A stretch of DNA of 64,000 bases from an uncultured Collinsella sp. (GTDB lineage Bacteria > Actinomycetota > Coriobacteriia > Coriobacteriales > Coriobacteriaceae): NCBI GenBank assembly GCA_900550195.1, contig URRB01000012.1, positions 7,403 to 71,402 of the forward strand. The letters are read 5' to 3'. Below the pieces are notes generated by a model, which was given only the letters and a program-made list of their open reading frames with translations, searched no databases and was not told the origin of the DNA. Positions 50,793 through 59,669 of this stretch are shown in pieces. The position numbers were made by a program, and so were the translations under genes. The stretch's first letter is position 1; every line of letters starts with the position of its first letter.

Positions 50793-52052
50793 ATGAAACA
50801 GTCTCGCTTTAATGTAATCGATAAAGGGAATCAACCTACGCTGGCATATAACTCGTACTCTGGTGCAATCGTTGCGTTGGATGCAGAATACGAGAAGGGG
50901 CTTTTTGAGAATGGAGCTAATTGCCCTTCGGAAATTGTCGATAATTTGACGGACGCGGGGTTGTTGGTTCCCGACGGACTTGACGAGATCGAACATTTAA
51001 AAGAGATATCGTTGGCCTGTCGCATGCAATCAAAATCACTTTCATTTACGATAGCCCCGACATTGAATTGTAACTTCAGATGTCCGTATTGTTATGAGAA
51101 CGGCAAGCGTTATGGCTCAATGAGCGACCGATGCGTCGATCAGGTAATAAAGCATATCAATGGCATGGTTATAGACAATCAGGCGGAAAGTTTGCAGATT
51201 GCCTGGTATGGCGGCGAGCCTTTATTGGCGATTGAGACTGTGGAGAAGATTACGCGCGGAATCCGAAGTGATGAAATCTTATTTAACGCCAGCATGGTGA
51301 CCAATGGCTATTTCTTAGATGGGAAAACGGCGGAGTTGCTTGCAAAAAATGGGGTTACGCACGTTCAGGTAACTGTCGATGGTCCGCCTGAGATACACAA
51401 TCGAAGAAGATGTCTTCCTTCTGGCGGCGATACGTTCAACCGTATTATTGATAACGTAAAAAGGGCTAGTGCGTACTTTGATGTCATCTTAAGAGTCAAT
51501 GTTGATCCGTCGAACGGTGATCAGATTGATCGTTTGGTTGATTCGCTTGATCGTAAAGGTCTTCGTAATAAAGTAAAACTATATTTAGCGGCAGTAGATG
51601 ATATAAATGGGACGTGCGCTAACTCTCCATGCTATTCAGAGGATGAATTTGCTTCGATTGAAGCATCCTGTCTGTCTCGCTACAAAATGACAGGGTACAT
51701 GGATCCATTTCTCCCAGGCTTTAATCCGACCATATGCGGAGCCGTCAATAAATATTCAGAAGTTATTGGACCAGACGGTTCCTTATATAAATGCTGGAAT
51801 GAAATAGGATATTCCGACAGAAGCTATGGGAGCATCTTTGAAAATGTAACGAGTAGCGCATCCGAAGTTTCCATATGGAATGCTTACGACTTTTGTTCAG
51901 ATTCAGAATGCCTTAACTGCTCACTTCTTCCTATGTGCATGGGTGGCTGTCCCTTCACCAGGCTGTATGAAAATAAGACAAGCTGTGTATCCGCAAGAAA
52001 GAACTGTATAAAAGTAATGAGGGCGGCCTATGATCTCAAGCATAAGAAGTGA
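50793..52052 (+). CDS. Radical SAM/SPASM peptide maturase
   Basis: The 419-residue enzyme has an N-terminal region (1-80) of the type found on RiPP maturases (LAYNSYSGAIVALD...GLLVPDGLDE). The radical SAM motif CNFRCPYC uses Cys93, Cys97 and Cys100, and GGEPLL follows. The C-terminal SPASM region (about 305-405) has CGAVNKYSEVIGPDGSLYKCW, CLNCSLLPMCMGGC and further cysteines for auxiliary clusters. Enzymes of this build form Cys-to-carbon thioether or other crosslinks in short peptides. SD GGAG precedes the ATG. It overlaps the exporter gene by 23 nt. Confidence 0.92.
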   Translation: MKQSRFNVIDKGNQPTLAYNSYSGAIVALDAEYEKGLFENGANCPSEIVDNLTDAGLLVPDGLDEIEHLKEISLACRMQSKSLSFTIAPTLNCNFRCPYCYENGKRYGSMSDRCVDQVIKHINGMVIDNQAESLQIAWYGGEPLLAIETVEKITRGIRSDEILFNASMVTNGYFLDGKTAELLAKNGVTHVQVTVDGPPEIHNRRRCLPSGGDTFNRIIDNVKRASAYFDVILRVNVDPSNGDQIDRLVDSLDRKGLRNKVKLYLAAVDDINGTCANSPCYSEDEFASIEASCLSRYKMTGYMDPFLPGFNPTICGAVNKYSEVIGPDGSLYKCWNEIGYSDRSYGSIFENVTSSASEVSIWNAYDFCSDSECLNCSLLPMCMGGCPFTRLYENKTSCVSARKNCIKVMRAAYDLKHKK

Positions 52053-53604
52053 TGCGGATTCAACGGCGATCTTCGACTATCTGCCATATTTCAGACTTGG
52101 GTTTTCTTCCCAATTGCTTCTGGTTATAGCCTTTACGTTGTGCTTAATAATATCTGGAATGATGGCCTCTGTATCCCCGCTGCTCACGAGCGCTCTGGTT
52201 GATAATATATCTAAAAAAGCTCCTTATGGTGCTATTATGATTGACAGTGCGTTAATTGGTTTCGCGGCATTAATCGATATTGTTGTCAGCTATTTAAGCA
52301 CCCTTCTTTCAATGCGGATAACGACCGTGGCTGCATTCTCGATTGCTCGAAGAAAAATCGATGAGCTCGTGCGGATGCCTTTTGAGTTGTTTTTTGAGCA
52401 GGAGTCTGCTGAAAAAACTCAACAGATTTGTTCAGATGCCAATACTGTGGCGTCCTTCGGATTGTCGATGCTCCAGACGGTACTCCTTGCGATTGTCCAG
52501 CTAGGTATCAGTTTATTTTTTCTCTATGGATGTTCCACAGCGCTCTTTTGGGTTTCCGTGACATTTTGCATCTTGTATGCAATTGCATATGCTTCATTTA
52601 AAAAACCGCTTTTTGTTTCAGGTCTGGCCTTTAAGGAAGAGCAGTCCCTGTATTTCGGAAAAGTGGAGTCCCTACTTGCGCATCAGAGATTTTTGTATGT
52701 TAATGCGCTGTTCGAAAGAGCATTGAAATCCATAGATAGCTATTTTTCGTCTTTGCTGCACGCCGGAGTCGCCTATCAAAGTGTCGTTTCGAAATTTCAG
52801 GCAACTGATTCCTTTGCTGCGGCTGCGTCCCAGGTGACCATTCTTTTGATTTCGGCTTTTTATGTAATGCATGGAAGCATGAGTGTAGGCCAACTTGTTG
52901 CTGTTTCGAGCTACATGGCTTTAATGCTATCTGCCGTGAGGTCAATCTACGGTATAGGTAGCAGCGCACAAGACTGCTTCTCATCGATATCCCGTCTAAA
53001 TGCCTCTAAATTGCCTTCGGCTGCTGCTGGAGAGGAGCTCTTGGAGATCGATTACATCGAACTGCATAATTTCGGCTTTACATTAAATGGAAAGTGTCTC
53101 TACAGCAACTTGAATGTCAGGTTTGAAAAAGGAAAGCTCTATGCTCTTGTAGGGATTAATGGCTCGGGCAAAACGACCCTTGCGTACTTATTGATGGGTT
53201 GTTTCAATTCTGATTACGTTGGGACTATTTCCTACAACGGTAAGGCCCAAGAAGAAATCAACTGTGAGCTCCTTAGGCAGAAGCTAGTTTCGTTTGCTGA
53301 ACAAACTCCGATATCAGTAAAGGATATTCTTTGCGATAGAAACTTTCCTTCTATCGAAAGGAAGAGGTGCGGAGGAATGTCTCCCGGGGAACTGGAACAA
53401 CTGGAAATTAGGCGGGTCTTAGAAAAGAAGGCAGACGTCTATTTATTCGATGAGCCAACAGCATCACTCGATATTGCTCATAAAGAAGCTCTGATAAAAG
53501 CTATGAAGGAAATGCGAAAGCACAAGATTGTCATTGCAATTACACACGATATGGACCTAATAGATGCTAGTGATGAGGTGGTAGAGCTTGGGAAAAGCGA
53601 TTGA
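52030..53604 (+). CDS. ABC exporter with fused membrane and ATPase domains
   Basis: The 524-residue half-transporter has an N-terminal six-helix exporter domain (about 1-310) and a C-terminal ATPase: Walker A GINGSGKTT (about 375), signature MSPGELEQLEIRR in place of LSGGQ, Walker B VYLFDEPTASLD and H-loop AITHD. There is no N-terminal C39 peptidase domain, so leader removal must be done by another protease. It would export the modified peptides. It overlaps the maturase and the next gene, as in a tight operon. Confidence 0.9.
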   Translation: MISSIRSDADSTAIFDYLPYFRLGFSSQLLLVIAFTLCLIISGMMASVSPLLTSALVDNISKKAPYGAIMIDSALIGFAALIDIVVSYLSTLLSMRITTVAAFSIARRKIDELVRMPFELFFEQESAEKTQQICSDANTVASFGLSMLQTVLLAIVQLGISLFFLYGCSTALFWVSVTFCILYAIAYASFKKPLFVSGLAFKEEQSLYFGKVESLLAHQRFLYVNALFERALKSIDSYFSSLLHAGVAYQSVVSKFQATDSFAAAASQVTILLISAFYVMHGSMSVGQLVAVSSYMALMLSAVRSIYGIGSSAQDCFSSISRLNASKLPSAAAGEELLEIDYIELHNFGFTLNGKCLYSNLNVRFEKGKLYALVGINGSGKTTLAYLLMGCFNSDYVGTISYNGKAQEEINCELLRQKLVSFAEQTPISVKDILCDRNFPSIERKRCGGMSPGELEQLEIRRVLEKKADVYLFDEPTASLDIAHKEALIKAMKEMRKHKIVIAITHDMDLIDASDEVVELGKSD

Positions 53605-54187
53605 AATAATGCGCCTGGGGGCACGTTATCTACTGGGCACGATGGTTGCTAGCGTGCCGTGGGCTATTTGGGTTATTGCAAAAGGATCCCCCGCTTGGCT
53701 GTGCTCTACAGGGGCGCTCTTTTGTGCGTTGGTAGTCTATCTTTTTGCAACTCGGGGCGCTGTTTCTTGTGATAAGCCCAAACGGCGTGGGATTCTTTTG
53801 GGATGGCAGTTCATTTTCATCGTATTTATTATTATGGCCTTTATGCTCGATATAGGTGGAAAATCAATATCCAGATGGGTATTGGTCTGTTCGGTTTCAG
53901 TTTTGCATGAGCTGTTATTTAGGTACGTATTTTTATTTGAATACACAATCGTCGGAATAGTTCGGCCGTTTTGCATAAGGGCATTTATACAGTCGATGCT
54001 ATGGTCATTGCTTCTCGTGACTCAACAGTGTTTAATCGGGGCACCCACAAATTACATCAGTGCAATGATGGGGGGCTATCTTTGTTTAGGCCTTATTTTT
54101 GCGCTGCTCGTGCGAAAAACAGGGACAGTGTGTCCGTCTCTTTTAGCCATGATGTCTCTGGATTTTATCAACATCCTAGCTCTTTGA
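53588..54187 (+). CDS. CPBP (CAAX protease/bacteriocin-processing)-like membrane protein, degenerate motifs
   Basis: This 199-residue protein has about six hydrophobic helices. SVLHELLFRYVF fits motif 1 of CPBP metalloproteases (EExxxR), but the first Glu is His. The second motif, normally with His, reads LLVTQQ, and the last reads LAMMSLDFIN. It may be an inactive relative acting in immunity, or a divergent protease that removes the leader. TTG 53588 overlaps the exporter stop; ATG 53609 is the alternative start. It closes the peptide operon. Confidence 0.65.
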   Translation: MGKAIEIMRLGARYLLGTMVASVPWAIWVIAKGSPAWLCSTGALFCALVVYLFATRGAVSCDKPKRRGILLGWQFIFIVFIIMAFMLDIGGKSISRWVLVCSVSVLHELLFRYVFLFEYTIVGIVRPFCIRAFIQSMLWSLLLVTQQCLIGAPTNYISAMMGGYLCLGLIFALLVRKTGTVCPSLLAMMSLDFINILAL

Positions 54188-54221
54188 GTTACGGACAAAA
54201 TCTTCAAAATCTTCAGGTGTT

Positions 54222-54427
54222 GGCACCATGGCAGATAAAGCCCGCACGGTACTTTCGGTATGCAATAACATGGGCGAGGGCTGGCTGCTCACGGCCGAGA
54301 TGCTCGACCTAATCGATCACGGTGCGCCCAACATCATCTGCACGCAGCCCTTCGCCTGCCTGCGATTCGGTTAGCGAGGATGCCGTGGCATCGGTCGCCG
54401 AGCGTCTGGGGGCGGCATTAAGAAGTA
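54222..54427 (+). pseudogene. Fragment of the dehydratase activase 3' end (internal deletion)
   Basis: 54222-54362 aligns without gaps to 47770-47910 of the 1592-residue gene. My hand alignment gives 11 differences in 141 nt, all synonymous. It then jumps to sequence similar to about 48163-48220 (SEDAVASVAERLG against SEEAVASVAKRLG). About 250 nt between the two pieces are missing and the reading frame ends early. Confidence 0.8.
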
Positions 54428-54453
54428 ACATGCCTGCTTTAGGCTGGTATGAG

Positions 54454-54492
54454 AAAAACGGGTGGCAGCCATACCGGCTGCCACCCGTTTTT
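54454..54492. terminator. Bidirectional terminator
   Basis: Seventeen perfect base pairs (AAAAACGGGTGGCAGCC and complement) around ATACC, with A- and T-runs at the ends. Confidence 0.85.
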
Positions 54493-54544
54493 ACTGGATA
54501 TATGTTGCGTAATTGGCTTTGCCGGCACCTTTCGCGGACTCGGA

Positions 54545-54674
54545 TTTCGGAAGTGCGGGGAAAAACTCCGAATCTCCGAGCACACGGCTCTTTTGCACCC
54601 TTGTGAGCGTCGGTTTTGTTGCTAAAAAAGTCGGTCTGGTCGGCGGCGCTCAGTTTTTCACCGCACTTCCGAAA
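54545..54674. repeat. Long inverted repeat (23-bp arms, 130 nt overall)
   Basis: 54545-54567 and 54652-54674 (TTTCGGAAGTGCGG.GAAAAACT) pair with one mismatch; the 84-nt centre has weaker pairings (CCGA..GCTC with GAGC..TCGG). It lies in the 720-nt gap 54188-54907, which also holds the pseudogene and a terminator but no recognisable gene. Confidence 0.6.
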
Positions 54675-54806
54675 ACCGCGGTCTCGCAATATGAAAAACG
54701 GCCTCCATAACTCTGGGTTAATGGATAAGTGTGGCCTTTCGCCGTATATCACTGTCCGTTTATGGAACCTATCTCCAACGAGTCGTAGCCATATGGTTTG
54801 ATGTCA

Positions 54807-54894
54807 GAAACATATAGTTGTCGCCAGCCTGCTGGCGACGTTCCCCCTGATATCGGAGGTTCCAGGTATGTTTCGCGCTCCGTTAAACAACTAT
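54807..54894 (+). promoter_or_regulatory. Structured 5' region of the gene at 54908
   Basis: GTCGCCAG-CCTG-CTGGCGAC (54820-54839) sits inside GAAACATA (54807-54814)/TATGTTTC (54867-54874). ATAGTTGT (54814-54821) can instead pair with ACAACTAT (54887-54894), close to the start codon. The two folds compete for overlapping bases. Confidence 0.4.
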
Positions 54895-54907
54895 CGGTTG
54901 GTCTAAC

Positions 54908-55357
54908 ATGGGTCGCCGTGCTATTTCGATAACCCTTGCAGTGGTCTGCCTGGCTGTGCTCCTGGGCGCTACAGGGCTGTTTGCTATAAGCCGGGAAACG
55001 TCCTATATGCAGGAATGCGCTTCCGAAGGGTTTGCCATTGACGGTTACTATCGGGACGACAAGACGAGTCTGGAAACCCTGGCCTTTCTTGAAGAGGATA
55101 ACCATCGGTGGCAACTGGTCGACAAAGACGGCAGCTGCGTTGACGGGCAGTTTAAGCGTACGGATGACCCCAACATCCTGATATTAAAGAAGGAAAACGG
55201 CGAAGAATTCGGCACGGTTCACGTTGCGTATATATCGCGCCGACGCAATCAGGGGCAGATTTACCTAATTAGAAATACTGAGGTGACCCGATTTTATCTT
55301 GTGAGCACCGATACGGCGTTTACGGTGGAGTCTGGCGATGTCGATGCGGACGTCTGA
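54908..55357 (+). CDS. Small membrane-anchored hypothetical protein
   Basis: I do not recognise this 149-residue protein. It has an N-terminal hydrophobic helix (about 6-26, ISITLAVVCLAVLLGATGLFA) and an external domain of mostly beta character with FAIDGYYRDDKTSLETLAFL and GRT-like charged turns. No lipobox is evident. There is no good SD before ATG 54908. Upstream lies a foldable leader; downstream a convergent DUF389 gene. Confidence 0.65.
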   Translation: MGRRAISITLAVVCLAVLLGATGLFAISRETSYMQECASEGFAIDGYYRDDKTSLETLAFLEEDNHRWQLVDKDGSCVDGQFKRTDDPNILILKKENGEEFGTVHVAYISRRRNQGQIYLIRNTEVTRFYLVSTDTAFTVESGDVDADV

Positions 55358-55484
55358 TTCACGGCAATAAAACAGCGAGCGGGGCGCGAACGTGAACTAC
55401 GTCCCGCTTTTTGCATGTGCCTGCGTCGCGTCTGAGCCTCGCCGCGACTTGCGCCTGTGCGCGAGAGCCATCCCATGCTCCGCA

Positions 55485-56624
55485 TTACTCCACATCAAAC
55501 TCCACGCGATCGAGTTCGGGCACGTTGAGGTCGATGAGCTTGCGGGCGACGTGGCGGTCGTGCGTCCCGAGCGCCTCGCTCGTTGTCACATGGGCGACAG
55601 TTTGGCGCTCGACAAGGCCCTCCTTGTCGCCCTCGGCAGCCGAGGTCTCGACGGCGACGGTGTAATCCTTAAAGCCCGGCAGCACCGCGGCAAGCTCGCG
55701 TGTGGTTTCGGTGACGCCGTAGCCGTCCTGCACGCCGGCCTGCGCCGAGCCAATAGACCCTGCCGTCATAACGATGCAGGGGATGGCAAAGATCACCGTG
55801 CCCACAATGATGCGGCGGCGCACCTTGCGCGACAGCTCGTCGACCTCGGCATTTTCCTCGGCGGTCACAATGCCGTCGCCGTTGAGGTCGCGCTTGAGCG
55901 GCACACGCAAAAGAAGCAGCACGGCTTCGGCAGCCAGTGCGATAAAGACCACGTTGATGCCAAACTCGTAAAGCGCCGAGAGAAACAGTGATCCGCTTGC
56001 GATGGCGATGCCATAGCCCGCCGCGCACAGGGGCGGCATAAGCGCAGTCGCAACGGCGACGCCGGCGATGAGCGTGGCGGGTTCCTGGTCGCGCGAGTTG
56101 CCCAGGCCACCCGCAAAGCCGCCCGCGAGCGCGACGGCAAGGTCCCACACAGTCGGTGTCGAATTGTCGATGATGGCGGCCGTGGTGGTGCCAAGGGGCG
56201 AGAGCTTAAAGTACAACGTGGACGTGACCAGGCAAAAGGCCATCTGAAGCGCGAGGCTGGCGACGGCCTCGACGGCAATCTCGCGGTCGAGCGTGGCGAT
56301 GCCGTATGCCATGGCAAGGACCGAGCCCATGAGCGGGCAGATGAGCATGGCGCCTACAATGGCGATATCCGAGTCGATATCGAGGCCGATGCTCGCGATC
56401 AACATGGCAATGATCAGGATGCATAAGTGCGAGCCAGTCAGGCGCGCCCCGTTTACAAAGCGCTTGCGAATCACGTGATAGGGCGCGCGTCCCTCGCGAA
56501 TGTTGAATGCCTGCTTAAGGAAACGGGTGGCATTCTCCATGGCCTCGCTGTGTGCAGGGCGTATACCGTGACGACGATGATGACGCTCGCGCAGCCGCTT
56601 GATCTGTTGTTTATCGAGTTCCAT
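55485..56624 (-). CDS. DUF389 membrane protein with an EF-hand-like insertion
   Basis: The 379-residue protein has a cytoplasmic N-terminus (1-65), then about six or seven helices with GAMLICPLMGSVLAMAYGIAT, GNSRDQEPATLIAGVAVATALMPPLCAAGYG and a last helix at about 285-305. These are the conserved blocks of DUF389 (TIGR00341-type) proteins of unknown function. Between helices a loop reads DLNGDGIVTAEE, which fits a calcium-binding EF-hand (D-x-N-x-D-G-x-x-x-x-x-E). The C-terminal ~80 residues are hydrophilic. Confidence 0.82.
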   Translation of the reverse strand: MELDKQQIKRLRERHHRRHGIRPAHSEAMENATRFLKQAFNIREGRAPYHVIRKRFVNGARLTGSHLCILIIAMLIASIGLDIDSDIAIVGAMLICPLMGSVLAMAYGIATLDREIAVEAVASLALQMAFCLVTSTLYFKLSPLGTTTAAIIDNSTPTVWDLAVALAGGFAGGLGNSRDQEPATLIAGVAVATALMPPLCAAGYGIAIASGSLFLSALYEFGINVVFIALAAEAVLLLLRVPLKRDLNGDGIVTAEENAEVDELSRKVRRRIIVGTVIFAIPCIVMTAGSIGSAQAGVQDGYGVTETTRELAAVLPGFKDYTVAVETSAAEGDKEGLVERQTVAHVTTSEALGTHDRHVARKLIDLNVPELDRVEFDVE

Positions 56625-56776
56625 GCTTACCTCGTCTGGCTTCCGAGTCGCTCCTCATGTCTATCGTCTTTACTCTACACCGCGCTGAGTGAGGTGTCAG
56701 ACGAGGCTTGGTGACCTGGAAGGCAGGTCAGTCGGCATGACTAAAAATGGTGTGAGGATCTAAGGGGTCAAATAGA

Positions 56777-56814
56777 CAAAAAGCGCGGGGCCGGATGGTC
56801 TCCGACCCCGCGCT
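56777..56814 (-). terminator. Terminator of the OPT transporter gene
   Basis: On the minus strand AGCGCGGGGTCGGA pairs with TCCGGCCCCGCGCT (one mismatch) around GACCA and is followed by TTTTTGTC. Confidence 0.85.
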
Positions 56815-56839
56815 CTGCACGGGTGCGTTGTTGTTTGGT

Positions 56840-58543
56840 TTAGCCCAGCAGGCTCAGGCCAACAGAGATAAACGCCAGGATAACGCCGACGATGGACTCG
56901 CCGCCGAGCAGGCCGCTGGCGACAACCAGCCCCTGTTCCTGGAAGGCGGCGTCCTTGGCAGCCCTCTCCTCGTCAGAAAGACCGGCGGTGGCGTCGCGGT
57001 GGGCGGACCACTTGTCGTAGGCGAGCTTGACGCAGGAGCCCAGGAATGCCGTGAGTGACATGTAGAACGGCAGGTACACGCCCAGACCGATCATCATGGC
57101 TGGAATGCCGAGCCAGTACATGACGATGCCGGCGATAAAGCCGCCCGCGAACCACGGCACGCTCGGGATGCCCGAGACCATGGTGGCGACGACGCTTGCC
57201 TGCGCGGCCACAAAGCTCTTGTCGGGGCCGAAGGCGTCCGGACCATAGGCGGTGACGAGCGCGACCATGACGGCGGCAGCGATCAGGGCGCCCACGATGC
57301 CGCCGATGGCCTGGCCGACCCACTGCGCGCGCGGGTTGGTGCCCAGCACGGCGCCGGCCTTGAAGTCGTTCATGACGTCGCCCGCAAGGCCGCACGCCAC
57401 GGCCACGATGCCGGCGATAAAGAACAGCTTGACCTGAGCGAGCTGCGCGAAGGCGGCAACGATGAGCATGACGATGAGGCCGAAGATCTCCATGGGGTCG
57501 ATGCCCGTCTGGCCGCAGCTCTGCGCGCTCATGATGGTGGTGACAAAGGTGAACAGCGTAACGATGACGGCCGGAACGGGGCCAAGGTCGAGCACGATGG
57601 CGATGATCACGGCGATGGCGGCAGCGCCCAGGCCGATGATACCGGCGTCGAGCTTAAGGGAGCCCGAGATGAGCGACTGCTCGTCGGTGTCGGTGGAGCT
57701 GTCGGCGGCGAGGCCGCGGACGATGCCGGCGACCTGCGGCAGGATGTCCTTAAGGACGACGGCGACGCCAAAGCCCATCATAAGGCCCATACCGAGGGAC
57801 TTGACGATACCCTGCGCGGTCGCAACATCGAACAGGCCGGCAGCGGTGCCACCGACGATGATGCCAAAGTTGCCCAGCAGCGCGCCGGCAAACCAGAAGG
57901 CGACGGGGGCGAAGCCCACCAAAAAGCCGATGGACAGCAACATGGGCGAGTTGTAGATGGCAAAGGTCACGCCGGGGATATTGAGCGTGCACAGCATGCT
58001 GGGCACCACGCCCAGAGCGTCGCGAAGCACGCTGTAGATGCCGGCGATGGCCATGGAGCCAAAGAGCTGCTTGCCGGTCTTGCCGCCGGCCTCGGTCGCG
58101 CGCAGGGTTTGAGCTGCGGCGTTGCCGGTGGGGAACTCAAGCGCGGCGTCCACGATAAAGTGACGGTGGATGAGTGCCGTGGCCAGCAGGCCCAGGATAG
58201 TGCCGGCGAGTGCCACGATAAACATGTCGAGCCAGCTGATCTGGTCGGCATAGCCCAGCATCCAGGCGCCCGGGATGGTAAACGCCAGACCGCCGGCGAC
58301 CATGGCGCCTGCGGACATGATGGTGTGGGTGACGTTTGCCTCGTTGAGGCTGGCGTTGCCCATGAGCTTAAGGAAGAACAGCGAAATGACGGCAGCGAAA
58401 ATGATCGGCCAGGGGAGGGCGCCCATCTTGAGAGCGGTGTAGGCCGAGCTTGCCGTGATGATCACGCAGCCAAGGACGCCGATGACGACGCCGCGCAGCG
58501 TGAGTTGCCCGCGCATCGAAGCGCGGTTCGAGGGATTGCTCAT
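56840..58543 (-). CDS. OPT-family oligopeptide/metal-chelate transporter
   Basis: The 567-residue protein has about fourteen helices and starts RGQLTLRGVVIGVLGCVIITASSAYTALKMGALPWPI, the OPT N-terminal block. SCGQTGIDPMEIFGL and AGDVMNDFKAG..LGTNPRAQ are further OPT motifs. OPT carriers import small peptides or metal chelates with protons. It is a single gene with its own terminator. Confidence 0.9.
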   Translation of the reverse strand: MSNPSNRASMRGQLTLRGVVIGVLGCVIITASSAYTALKMGALPWPIIFAAVISLFFLKLMGNASLNEANVTHTIMSAGAMVAGGLAFTIPGAWMLGYADQISWLDMFIVALAGTILGLLATALIHRHFIVDAALEFPTGNAAAQTLRATEAGGKTGKQLFGSMAIAGIYSVLRDALGVVPSMLCTLNIPGVTFAIYNSPMLLSIGFLVGFAPVAFWFAGALLGNFGIIVGGTAAGLFDVATAQGIVKSLGMGLMMGFGVAVVLKDILPQVAGIVRGLAADSSTDTDEQSLISGSLKLDAGIIGLGAAAIAVIIAIVLDLGPVPAVIVTLFTFVTTIMSAQSCGQTGIDPMEIFGLIVMLIVAAFAQLAQVKLFFIAGIVAVACGLAGDVMNDFKAGAVLGTNPRAQWVGQAIGGIVGALIAAAVMVALVTAYGPDAFGPDKSFVAAQASVVATMVSGIPSVPWFAGGFIAGIVMYWLGIPAMMIGLGVYLPFYMSLTAFLGSCVKLAYDKWSAHRDATAGLSDEERAAKDAAFQEQGLVVASGLLGGESIVGVILAFISVGLSLLG

Positions 58544-58735
58544 ATAGAACTCCTTTGCGTATATCCGCTTCCCCCGGGAGCGCCGTTACGGATACGGCGC
58601 GGGAAGTCGGGTTACCAAGGGCCGCCGCATGAGCTCGCAAACGACCGCGCACCAGTATAGCCTCAAGCTAGTCATTTTGGGATGACTGGTTTAGGTAGGC
58701 GATATACTGCTGGGCAGACGAAAGGAGCGCCGACG

Positions 58736-59587
58736 ATGCTTAATGGGTGCGCATATATATTGACGGTCGACGTGGGCAACACGTTCATTCGCTTTGGCCT
58801 GTTTGCAGAGGATTCGGCCGCGGCGCAGGAATGTCCGCTTGCGACGTGCGAGATCACCACGCCGTCGAGCATCACGGCAGACGAGGCGCGCATGCGTCTC
58901 GTGCAGGTCATGGCCGCACTGGCGGCCGATGCGGGCATGCCGGGTGCGCTTGTGCCCACGGCTGCCGTGCTGAGCTGTGTGGTCCCGGCGCTCGAGCGCC
59001 CGTGGAAGGCGGCACTTTCCCGTACCTGCACGGGGCGCGTGCTCACGGTGGGGCCGGGCCTCAAGACCGGCATACCCGTGCACTACGATGACCCGGCCGA
59101 GATCGGTCCCGACCGCATCGCCGACGCCGTGGCAGCCCGCGCCGTCTACGGCTCGCCGTGCATTGTGATCGACCTAGGCACCACGACCAATATCGAGGTC
59201 ATCGACGCGCACGGCACCTTTGTCGGCGGCGTCATCGCGCCCGGTCTGGCGCTCGGCGCCCGCTCGCTTTCGGCGGCAGCAGCGCGCCTACCCCAGGTTG
59301 AGCCCTCGGCGCCGACACACGTCATCGGCCGCAACACGCGCGAGGCCATGCGCTCGGGCGTGGTTCTGGGCGAGGTGGCCCGCATCGACGGCATGCTCGA
59401 CATGGTGCTCGCCGAGATGCGCGCGACCAAGGCCGCGGGGGAGGGCGATGTGCCCATCGTCATTACCGGTGACGATGCCAAGGCGCTTGCGGCGCTGGTC
59501 GGCCATAGCCTGACGGTCGACGATGCGCTGACGCTGCGGGGTCTCGCCGAGCTCTACCACATCAACCAAAAGCCCCGTCGCGCGTAG
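58736..59587 (+). CDS. coaX: Type III pantothenate kinase
   Basis: It phosphorylates pantothenate in the first step of CoA synthesis. The ASKHA motifs are DVGNTFIRFGLF, IGPDRIADAVAAR and IDLGTTTNIEVIDAHGTFVGGVIAPGL. The canonical Thr/Ser in IDLGTATT reads TTTN here, a minor change. ATG 58736 follows AAAGGAG. Length (283 aa) is slightly above the usual ~255. It is divergent from the OPT gene. Confidence 0.93.
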   Translation: MLNGCAYILTVDVGNTFIRFGLFAEDSAAAQECPLATCEITTPSSITADEARMRLVQVMAALAADAGMPGALVPTAAVLSCVVPALERPWKAALSRTCTGRVLTVGPGLKTGIPVHYDDPAEIGPDRIADAVAARAVYGSPCIVIDLGTTTNIEVIDAHGTFVGGVIAPGLALGARSLSAAAARLPQVEPSAPTHVIGRNTREAMRSGVVLGEVARIDGMLDMVLAEMRATKAAGEGDVPIVITGDDAKALAALVGHSLTVDDALTLRGLAELYHINQKPRRA

Positions 59588-59669
59588 GGCGAGGAGCTGG
59601 TGGGATAAGCGCCCCTACCTTTCACCTGCTACAATGGGTCAAACTATTGCGATTTCGGAGGTGTCTGCC

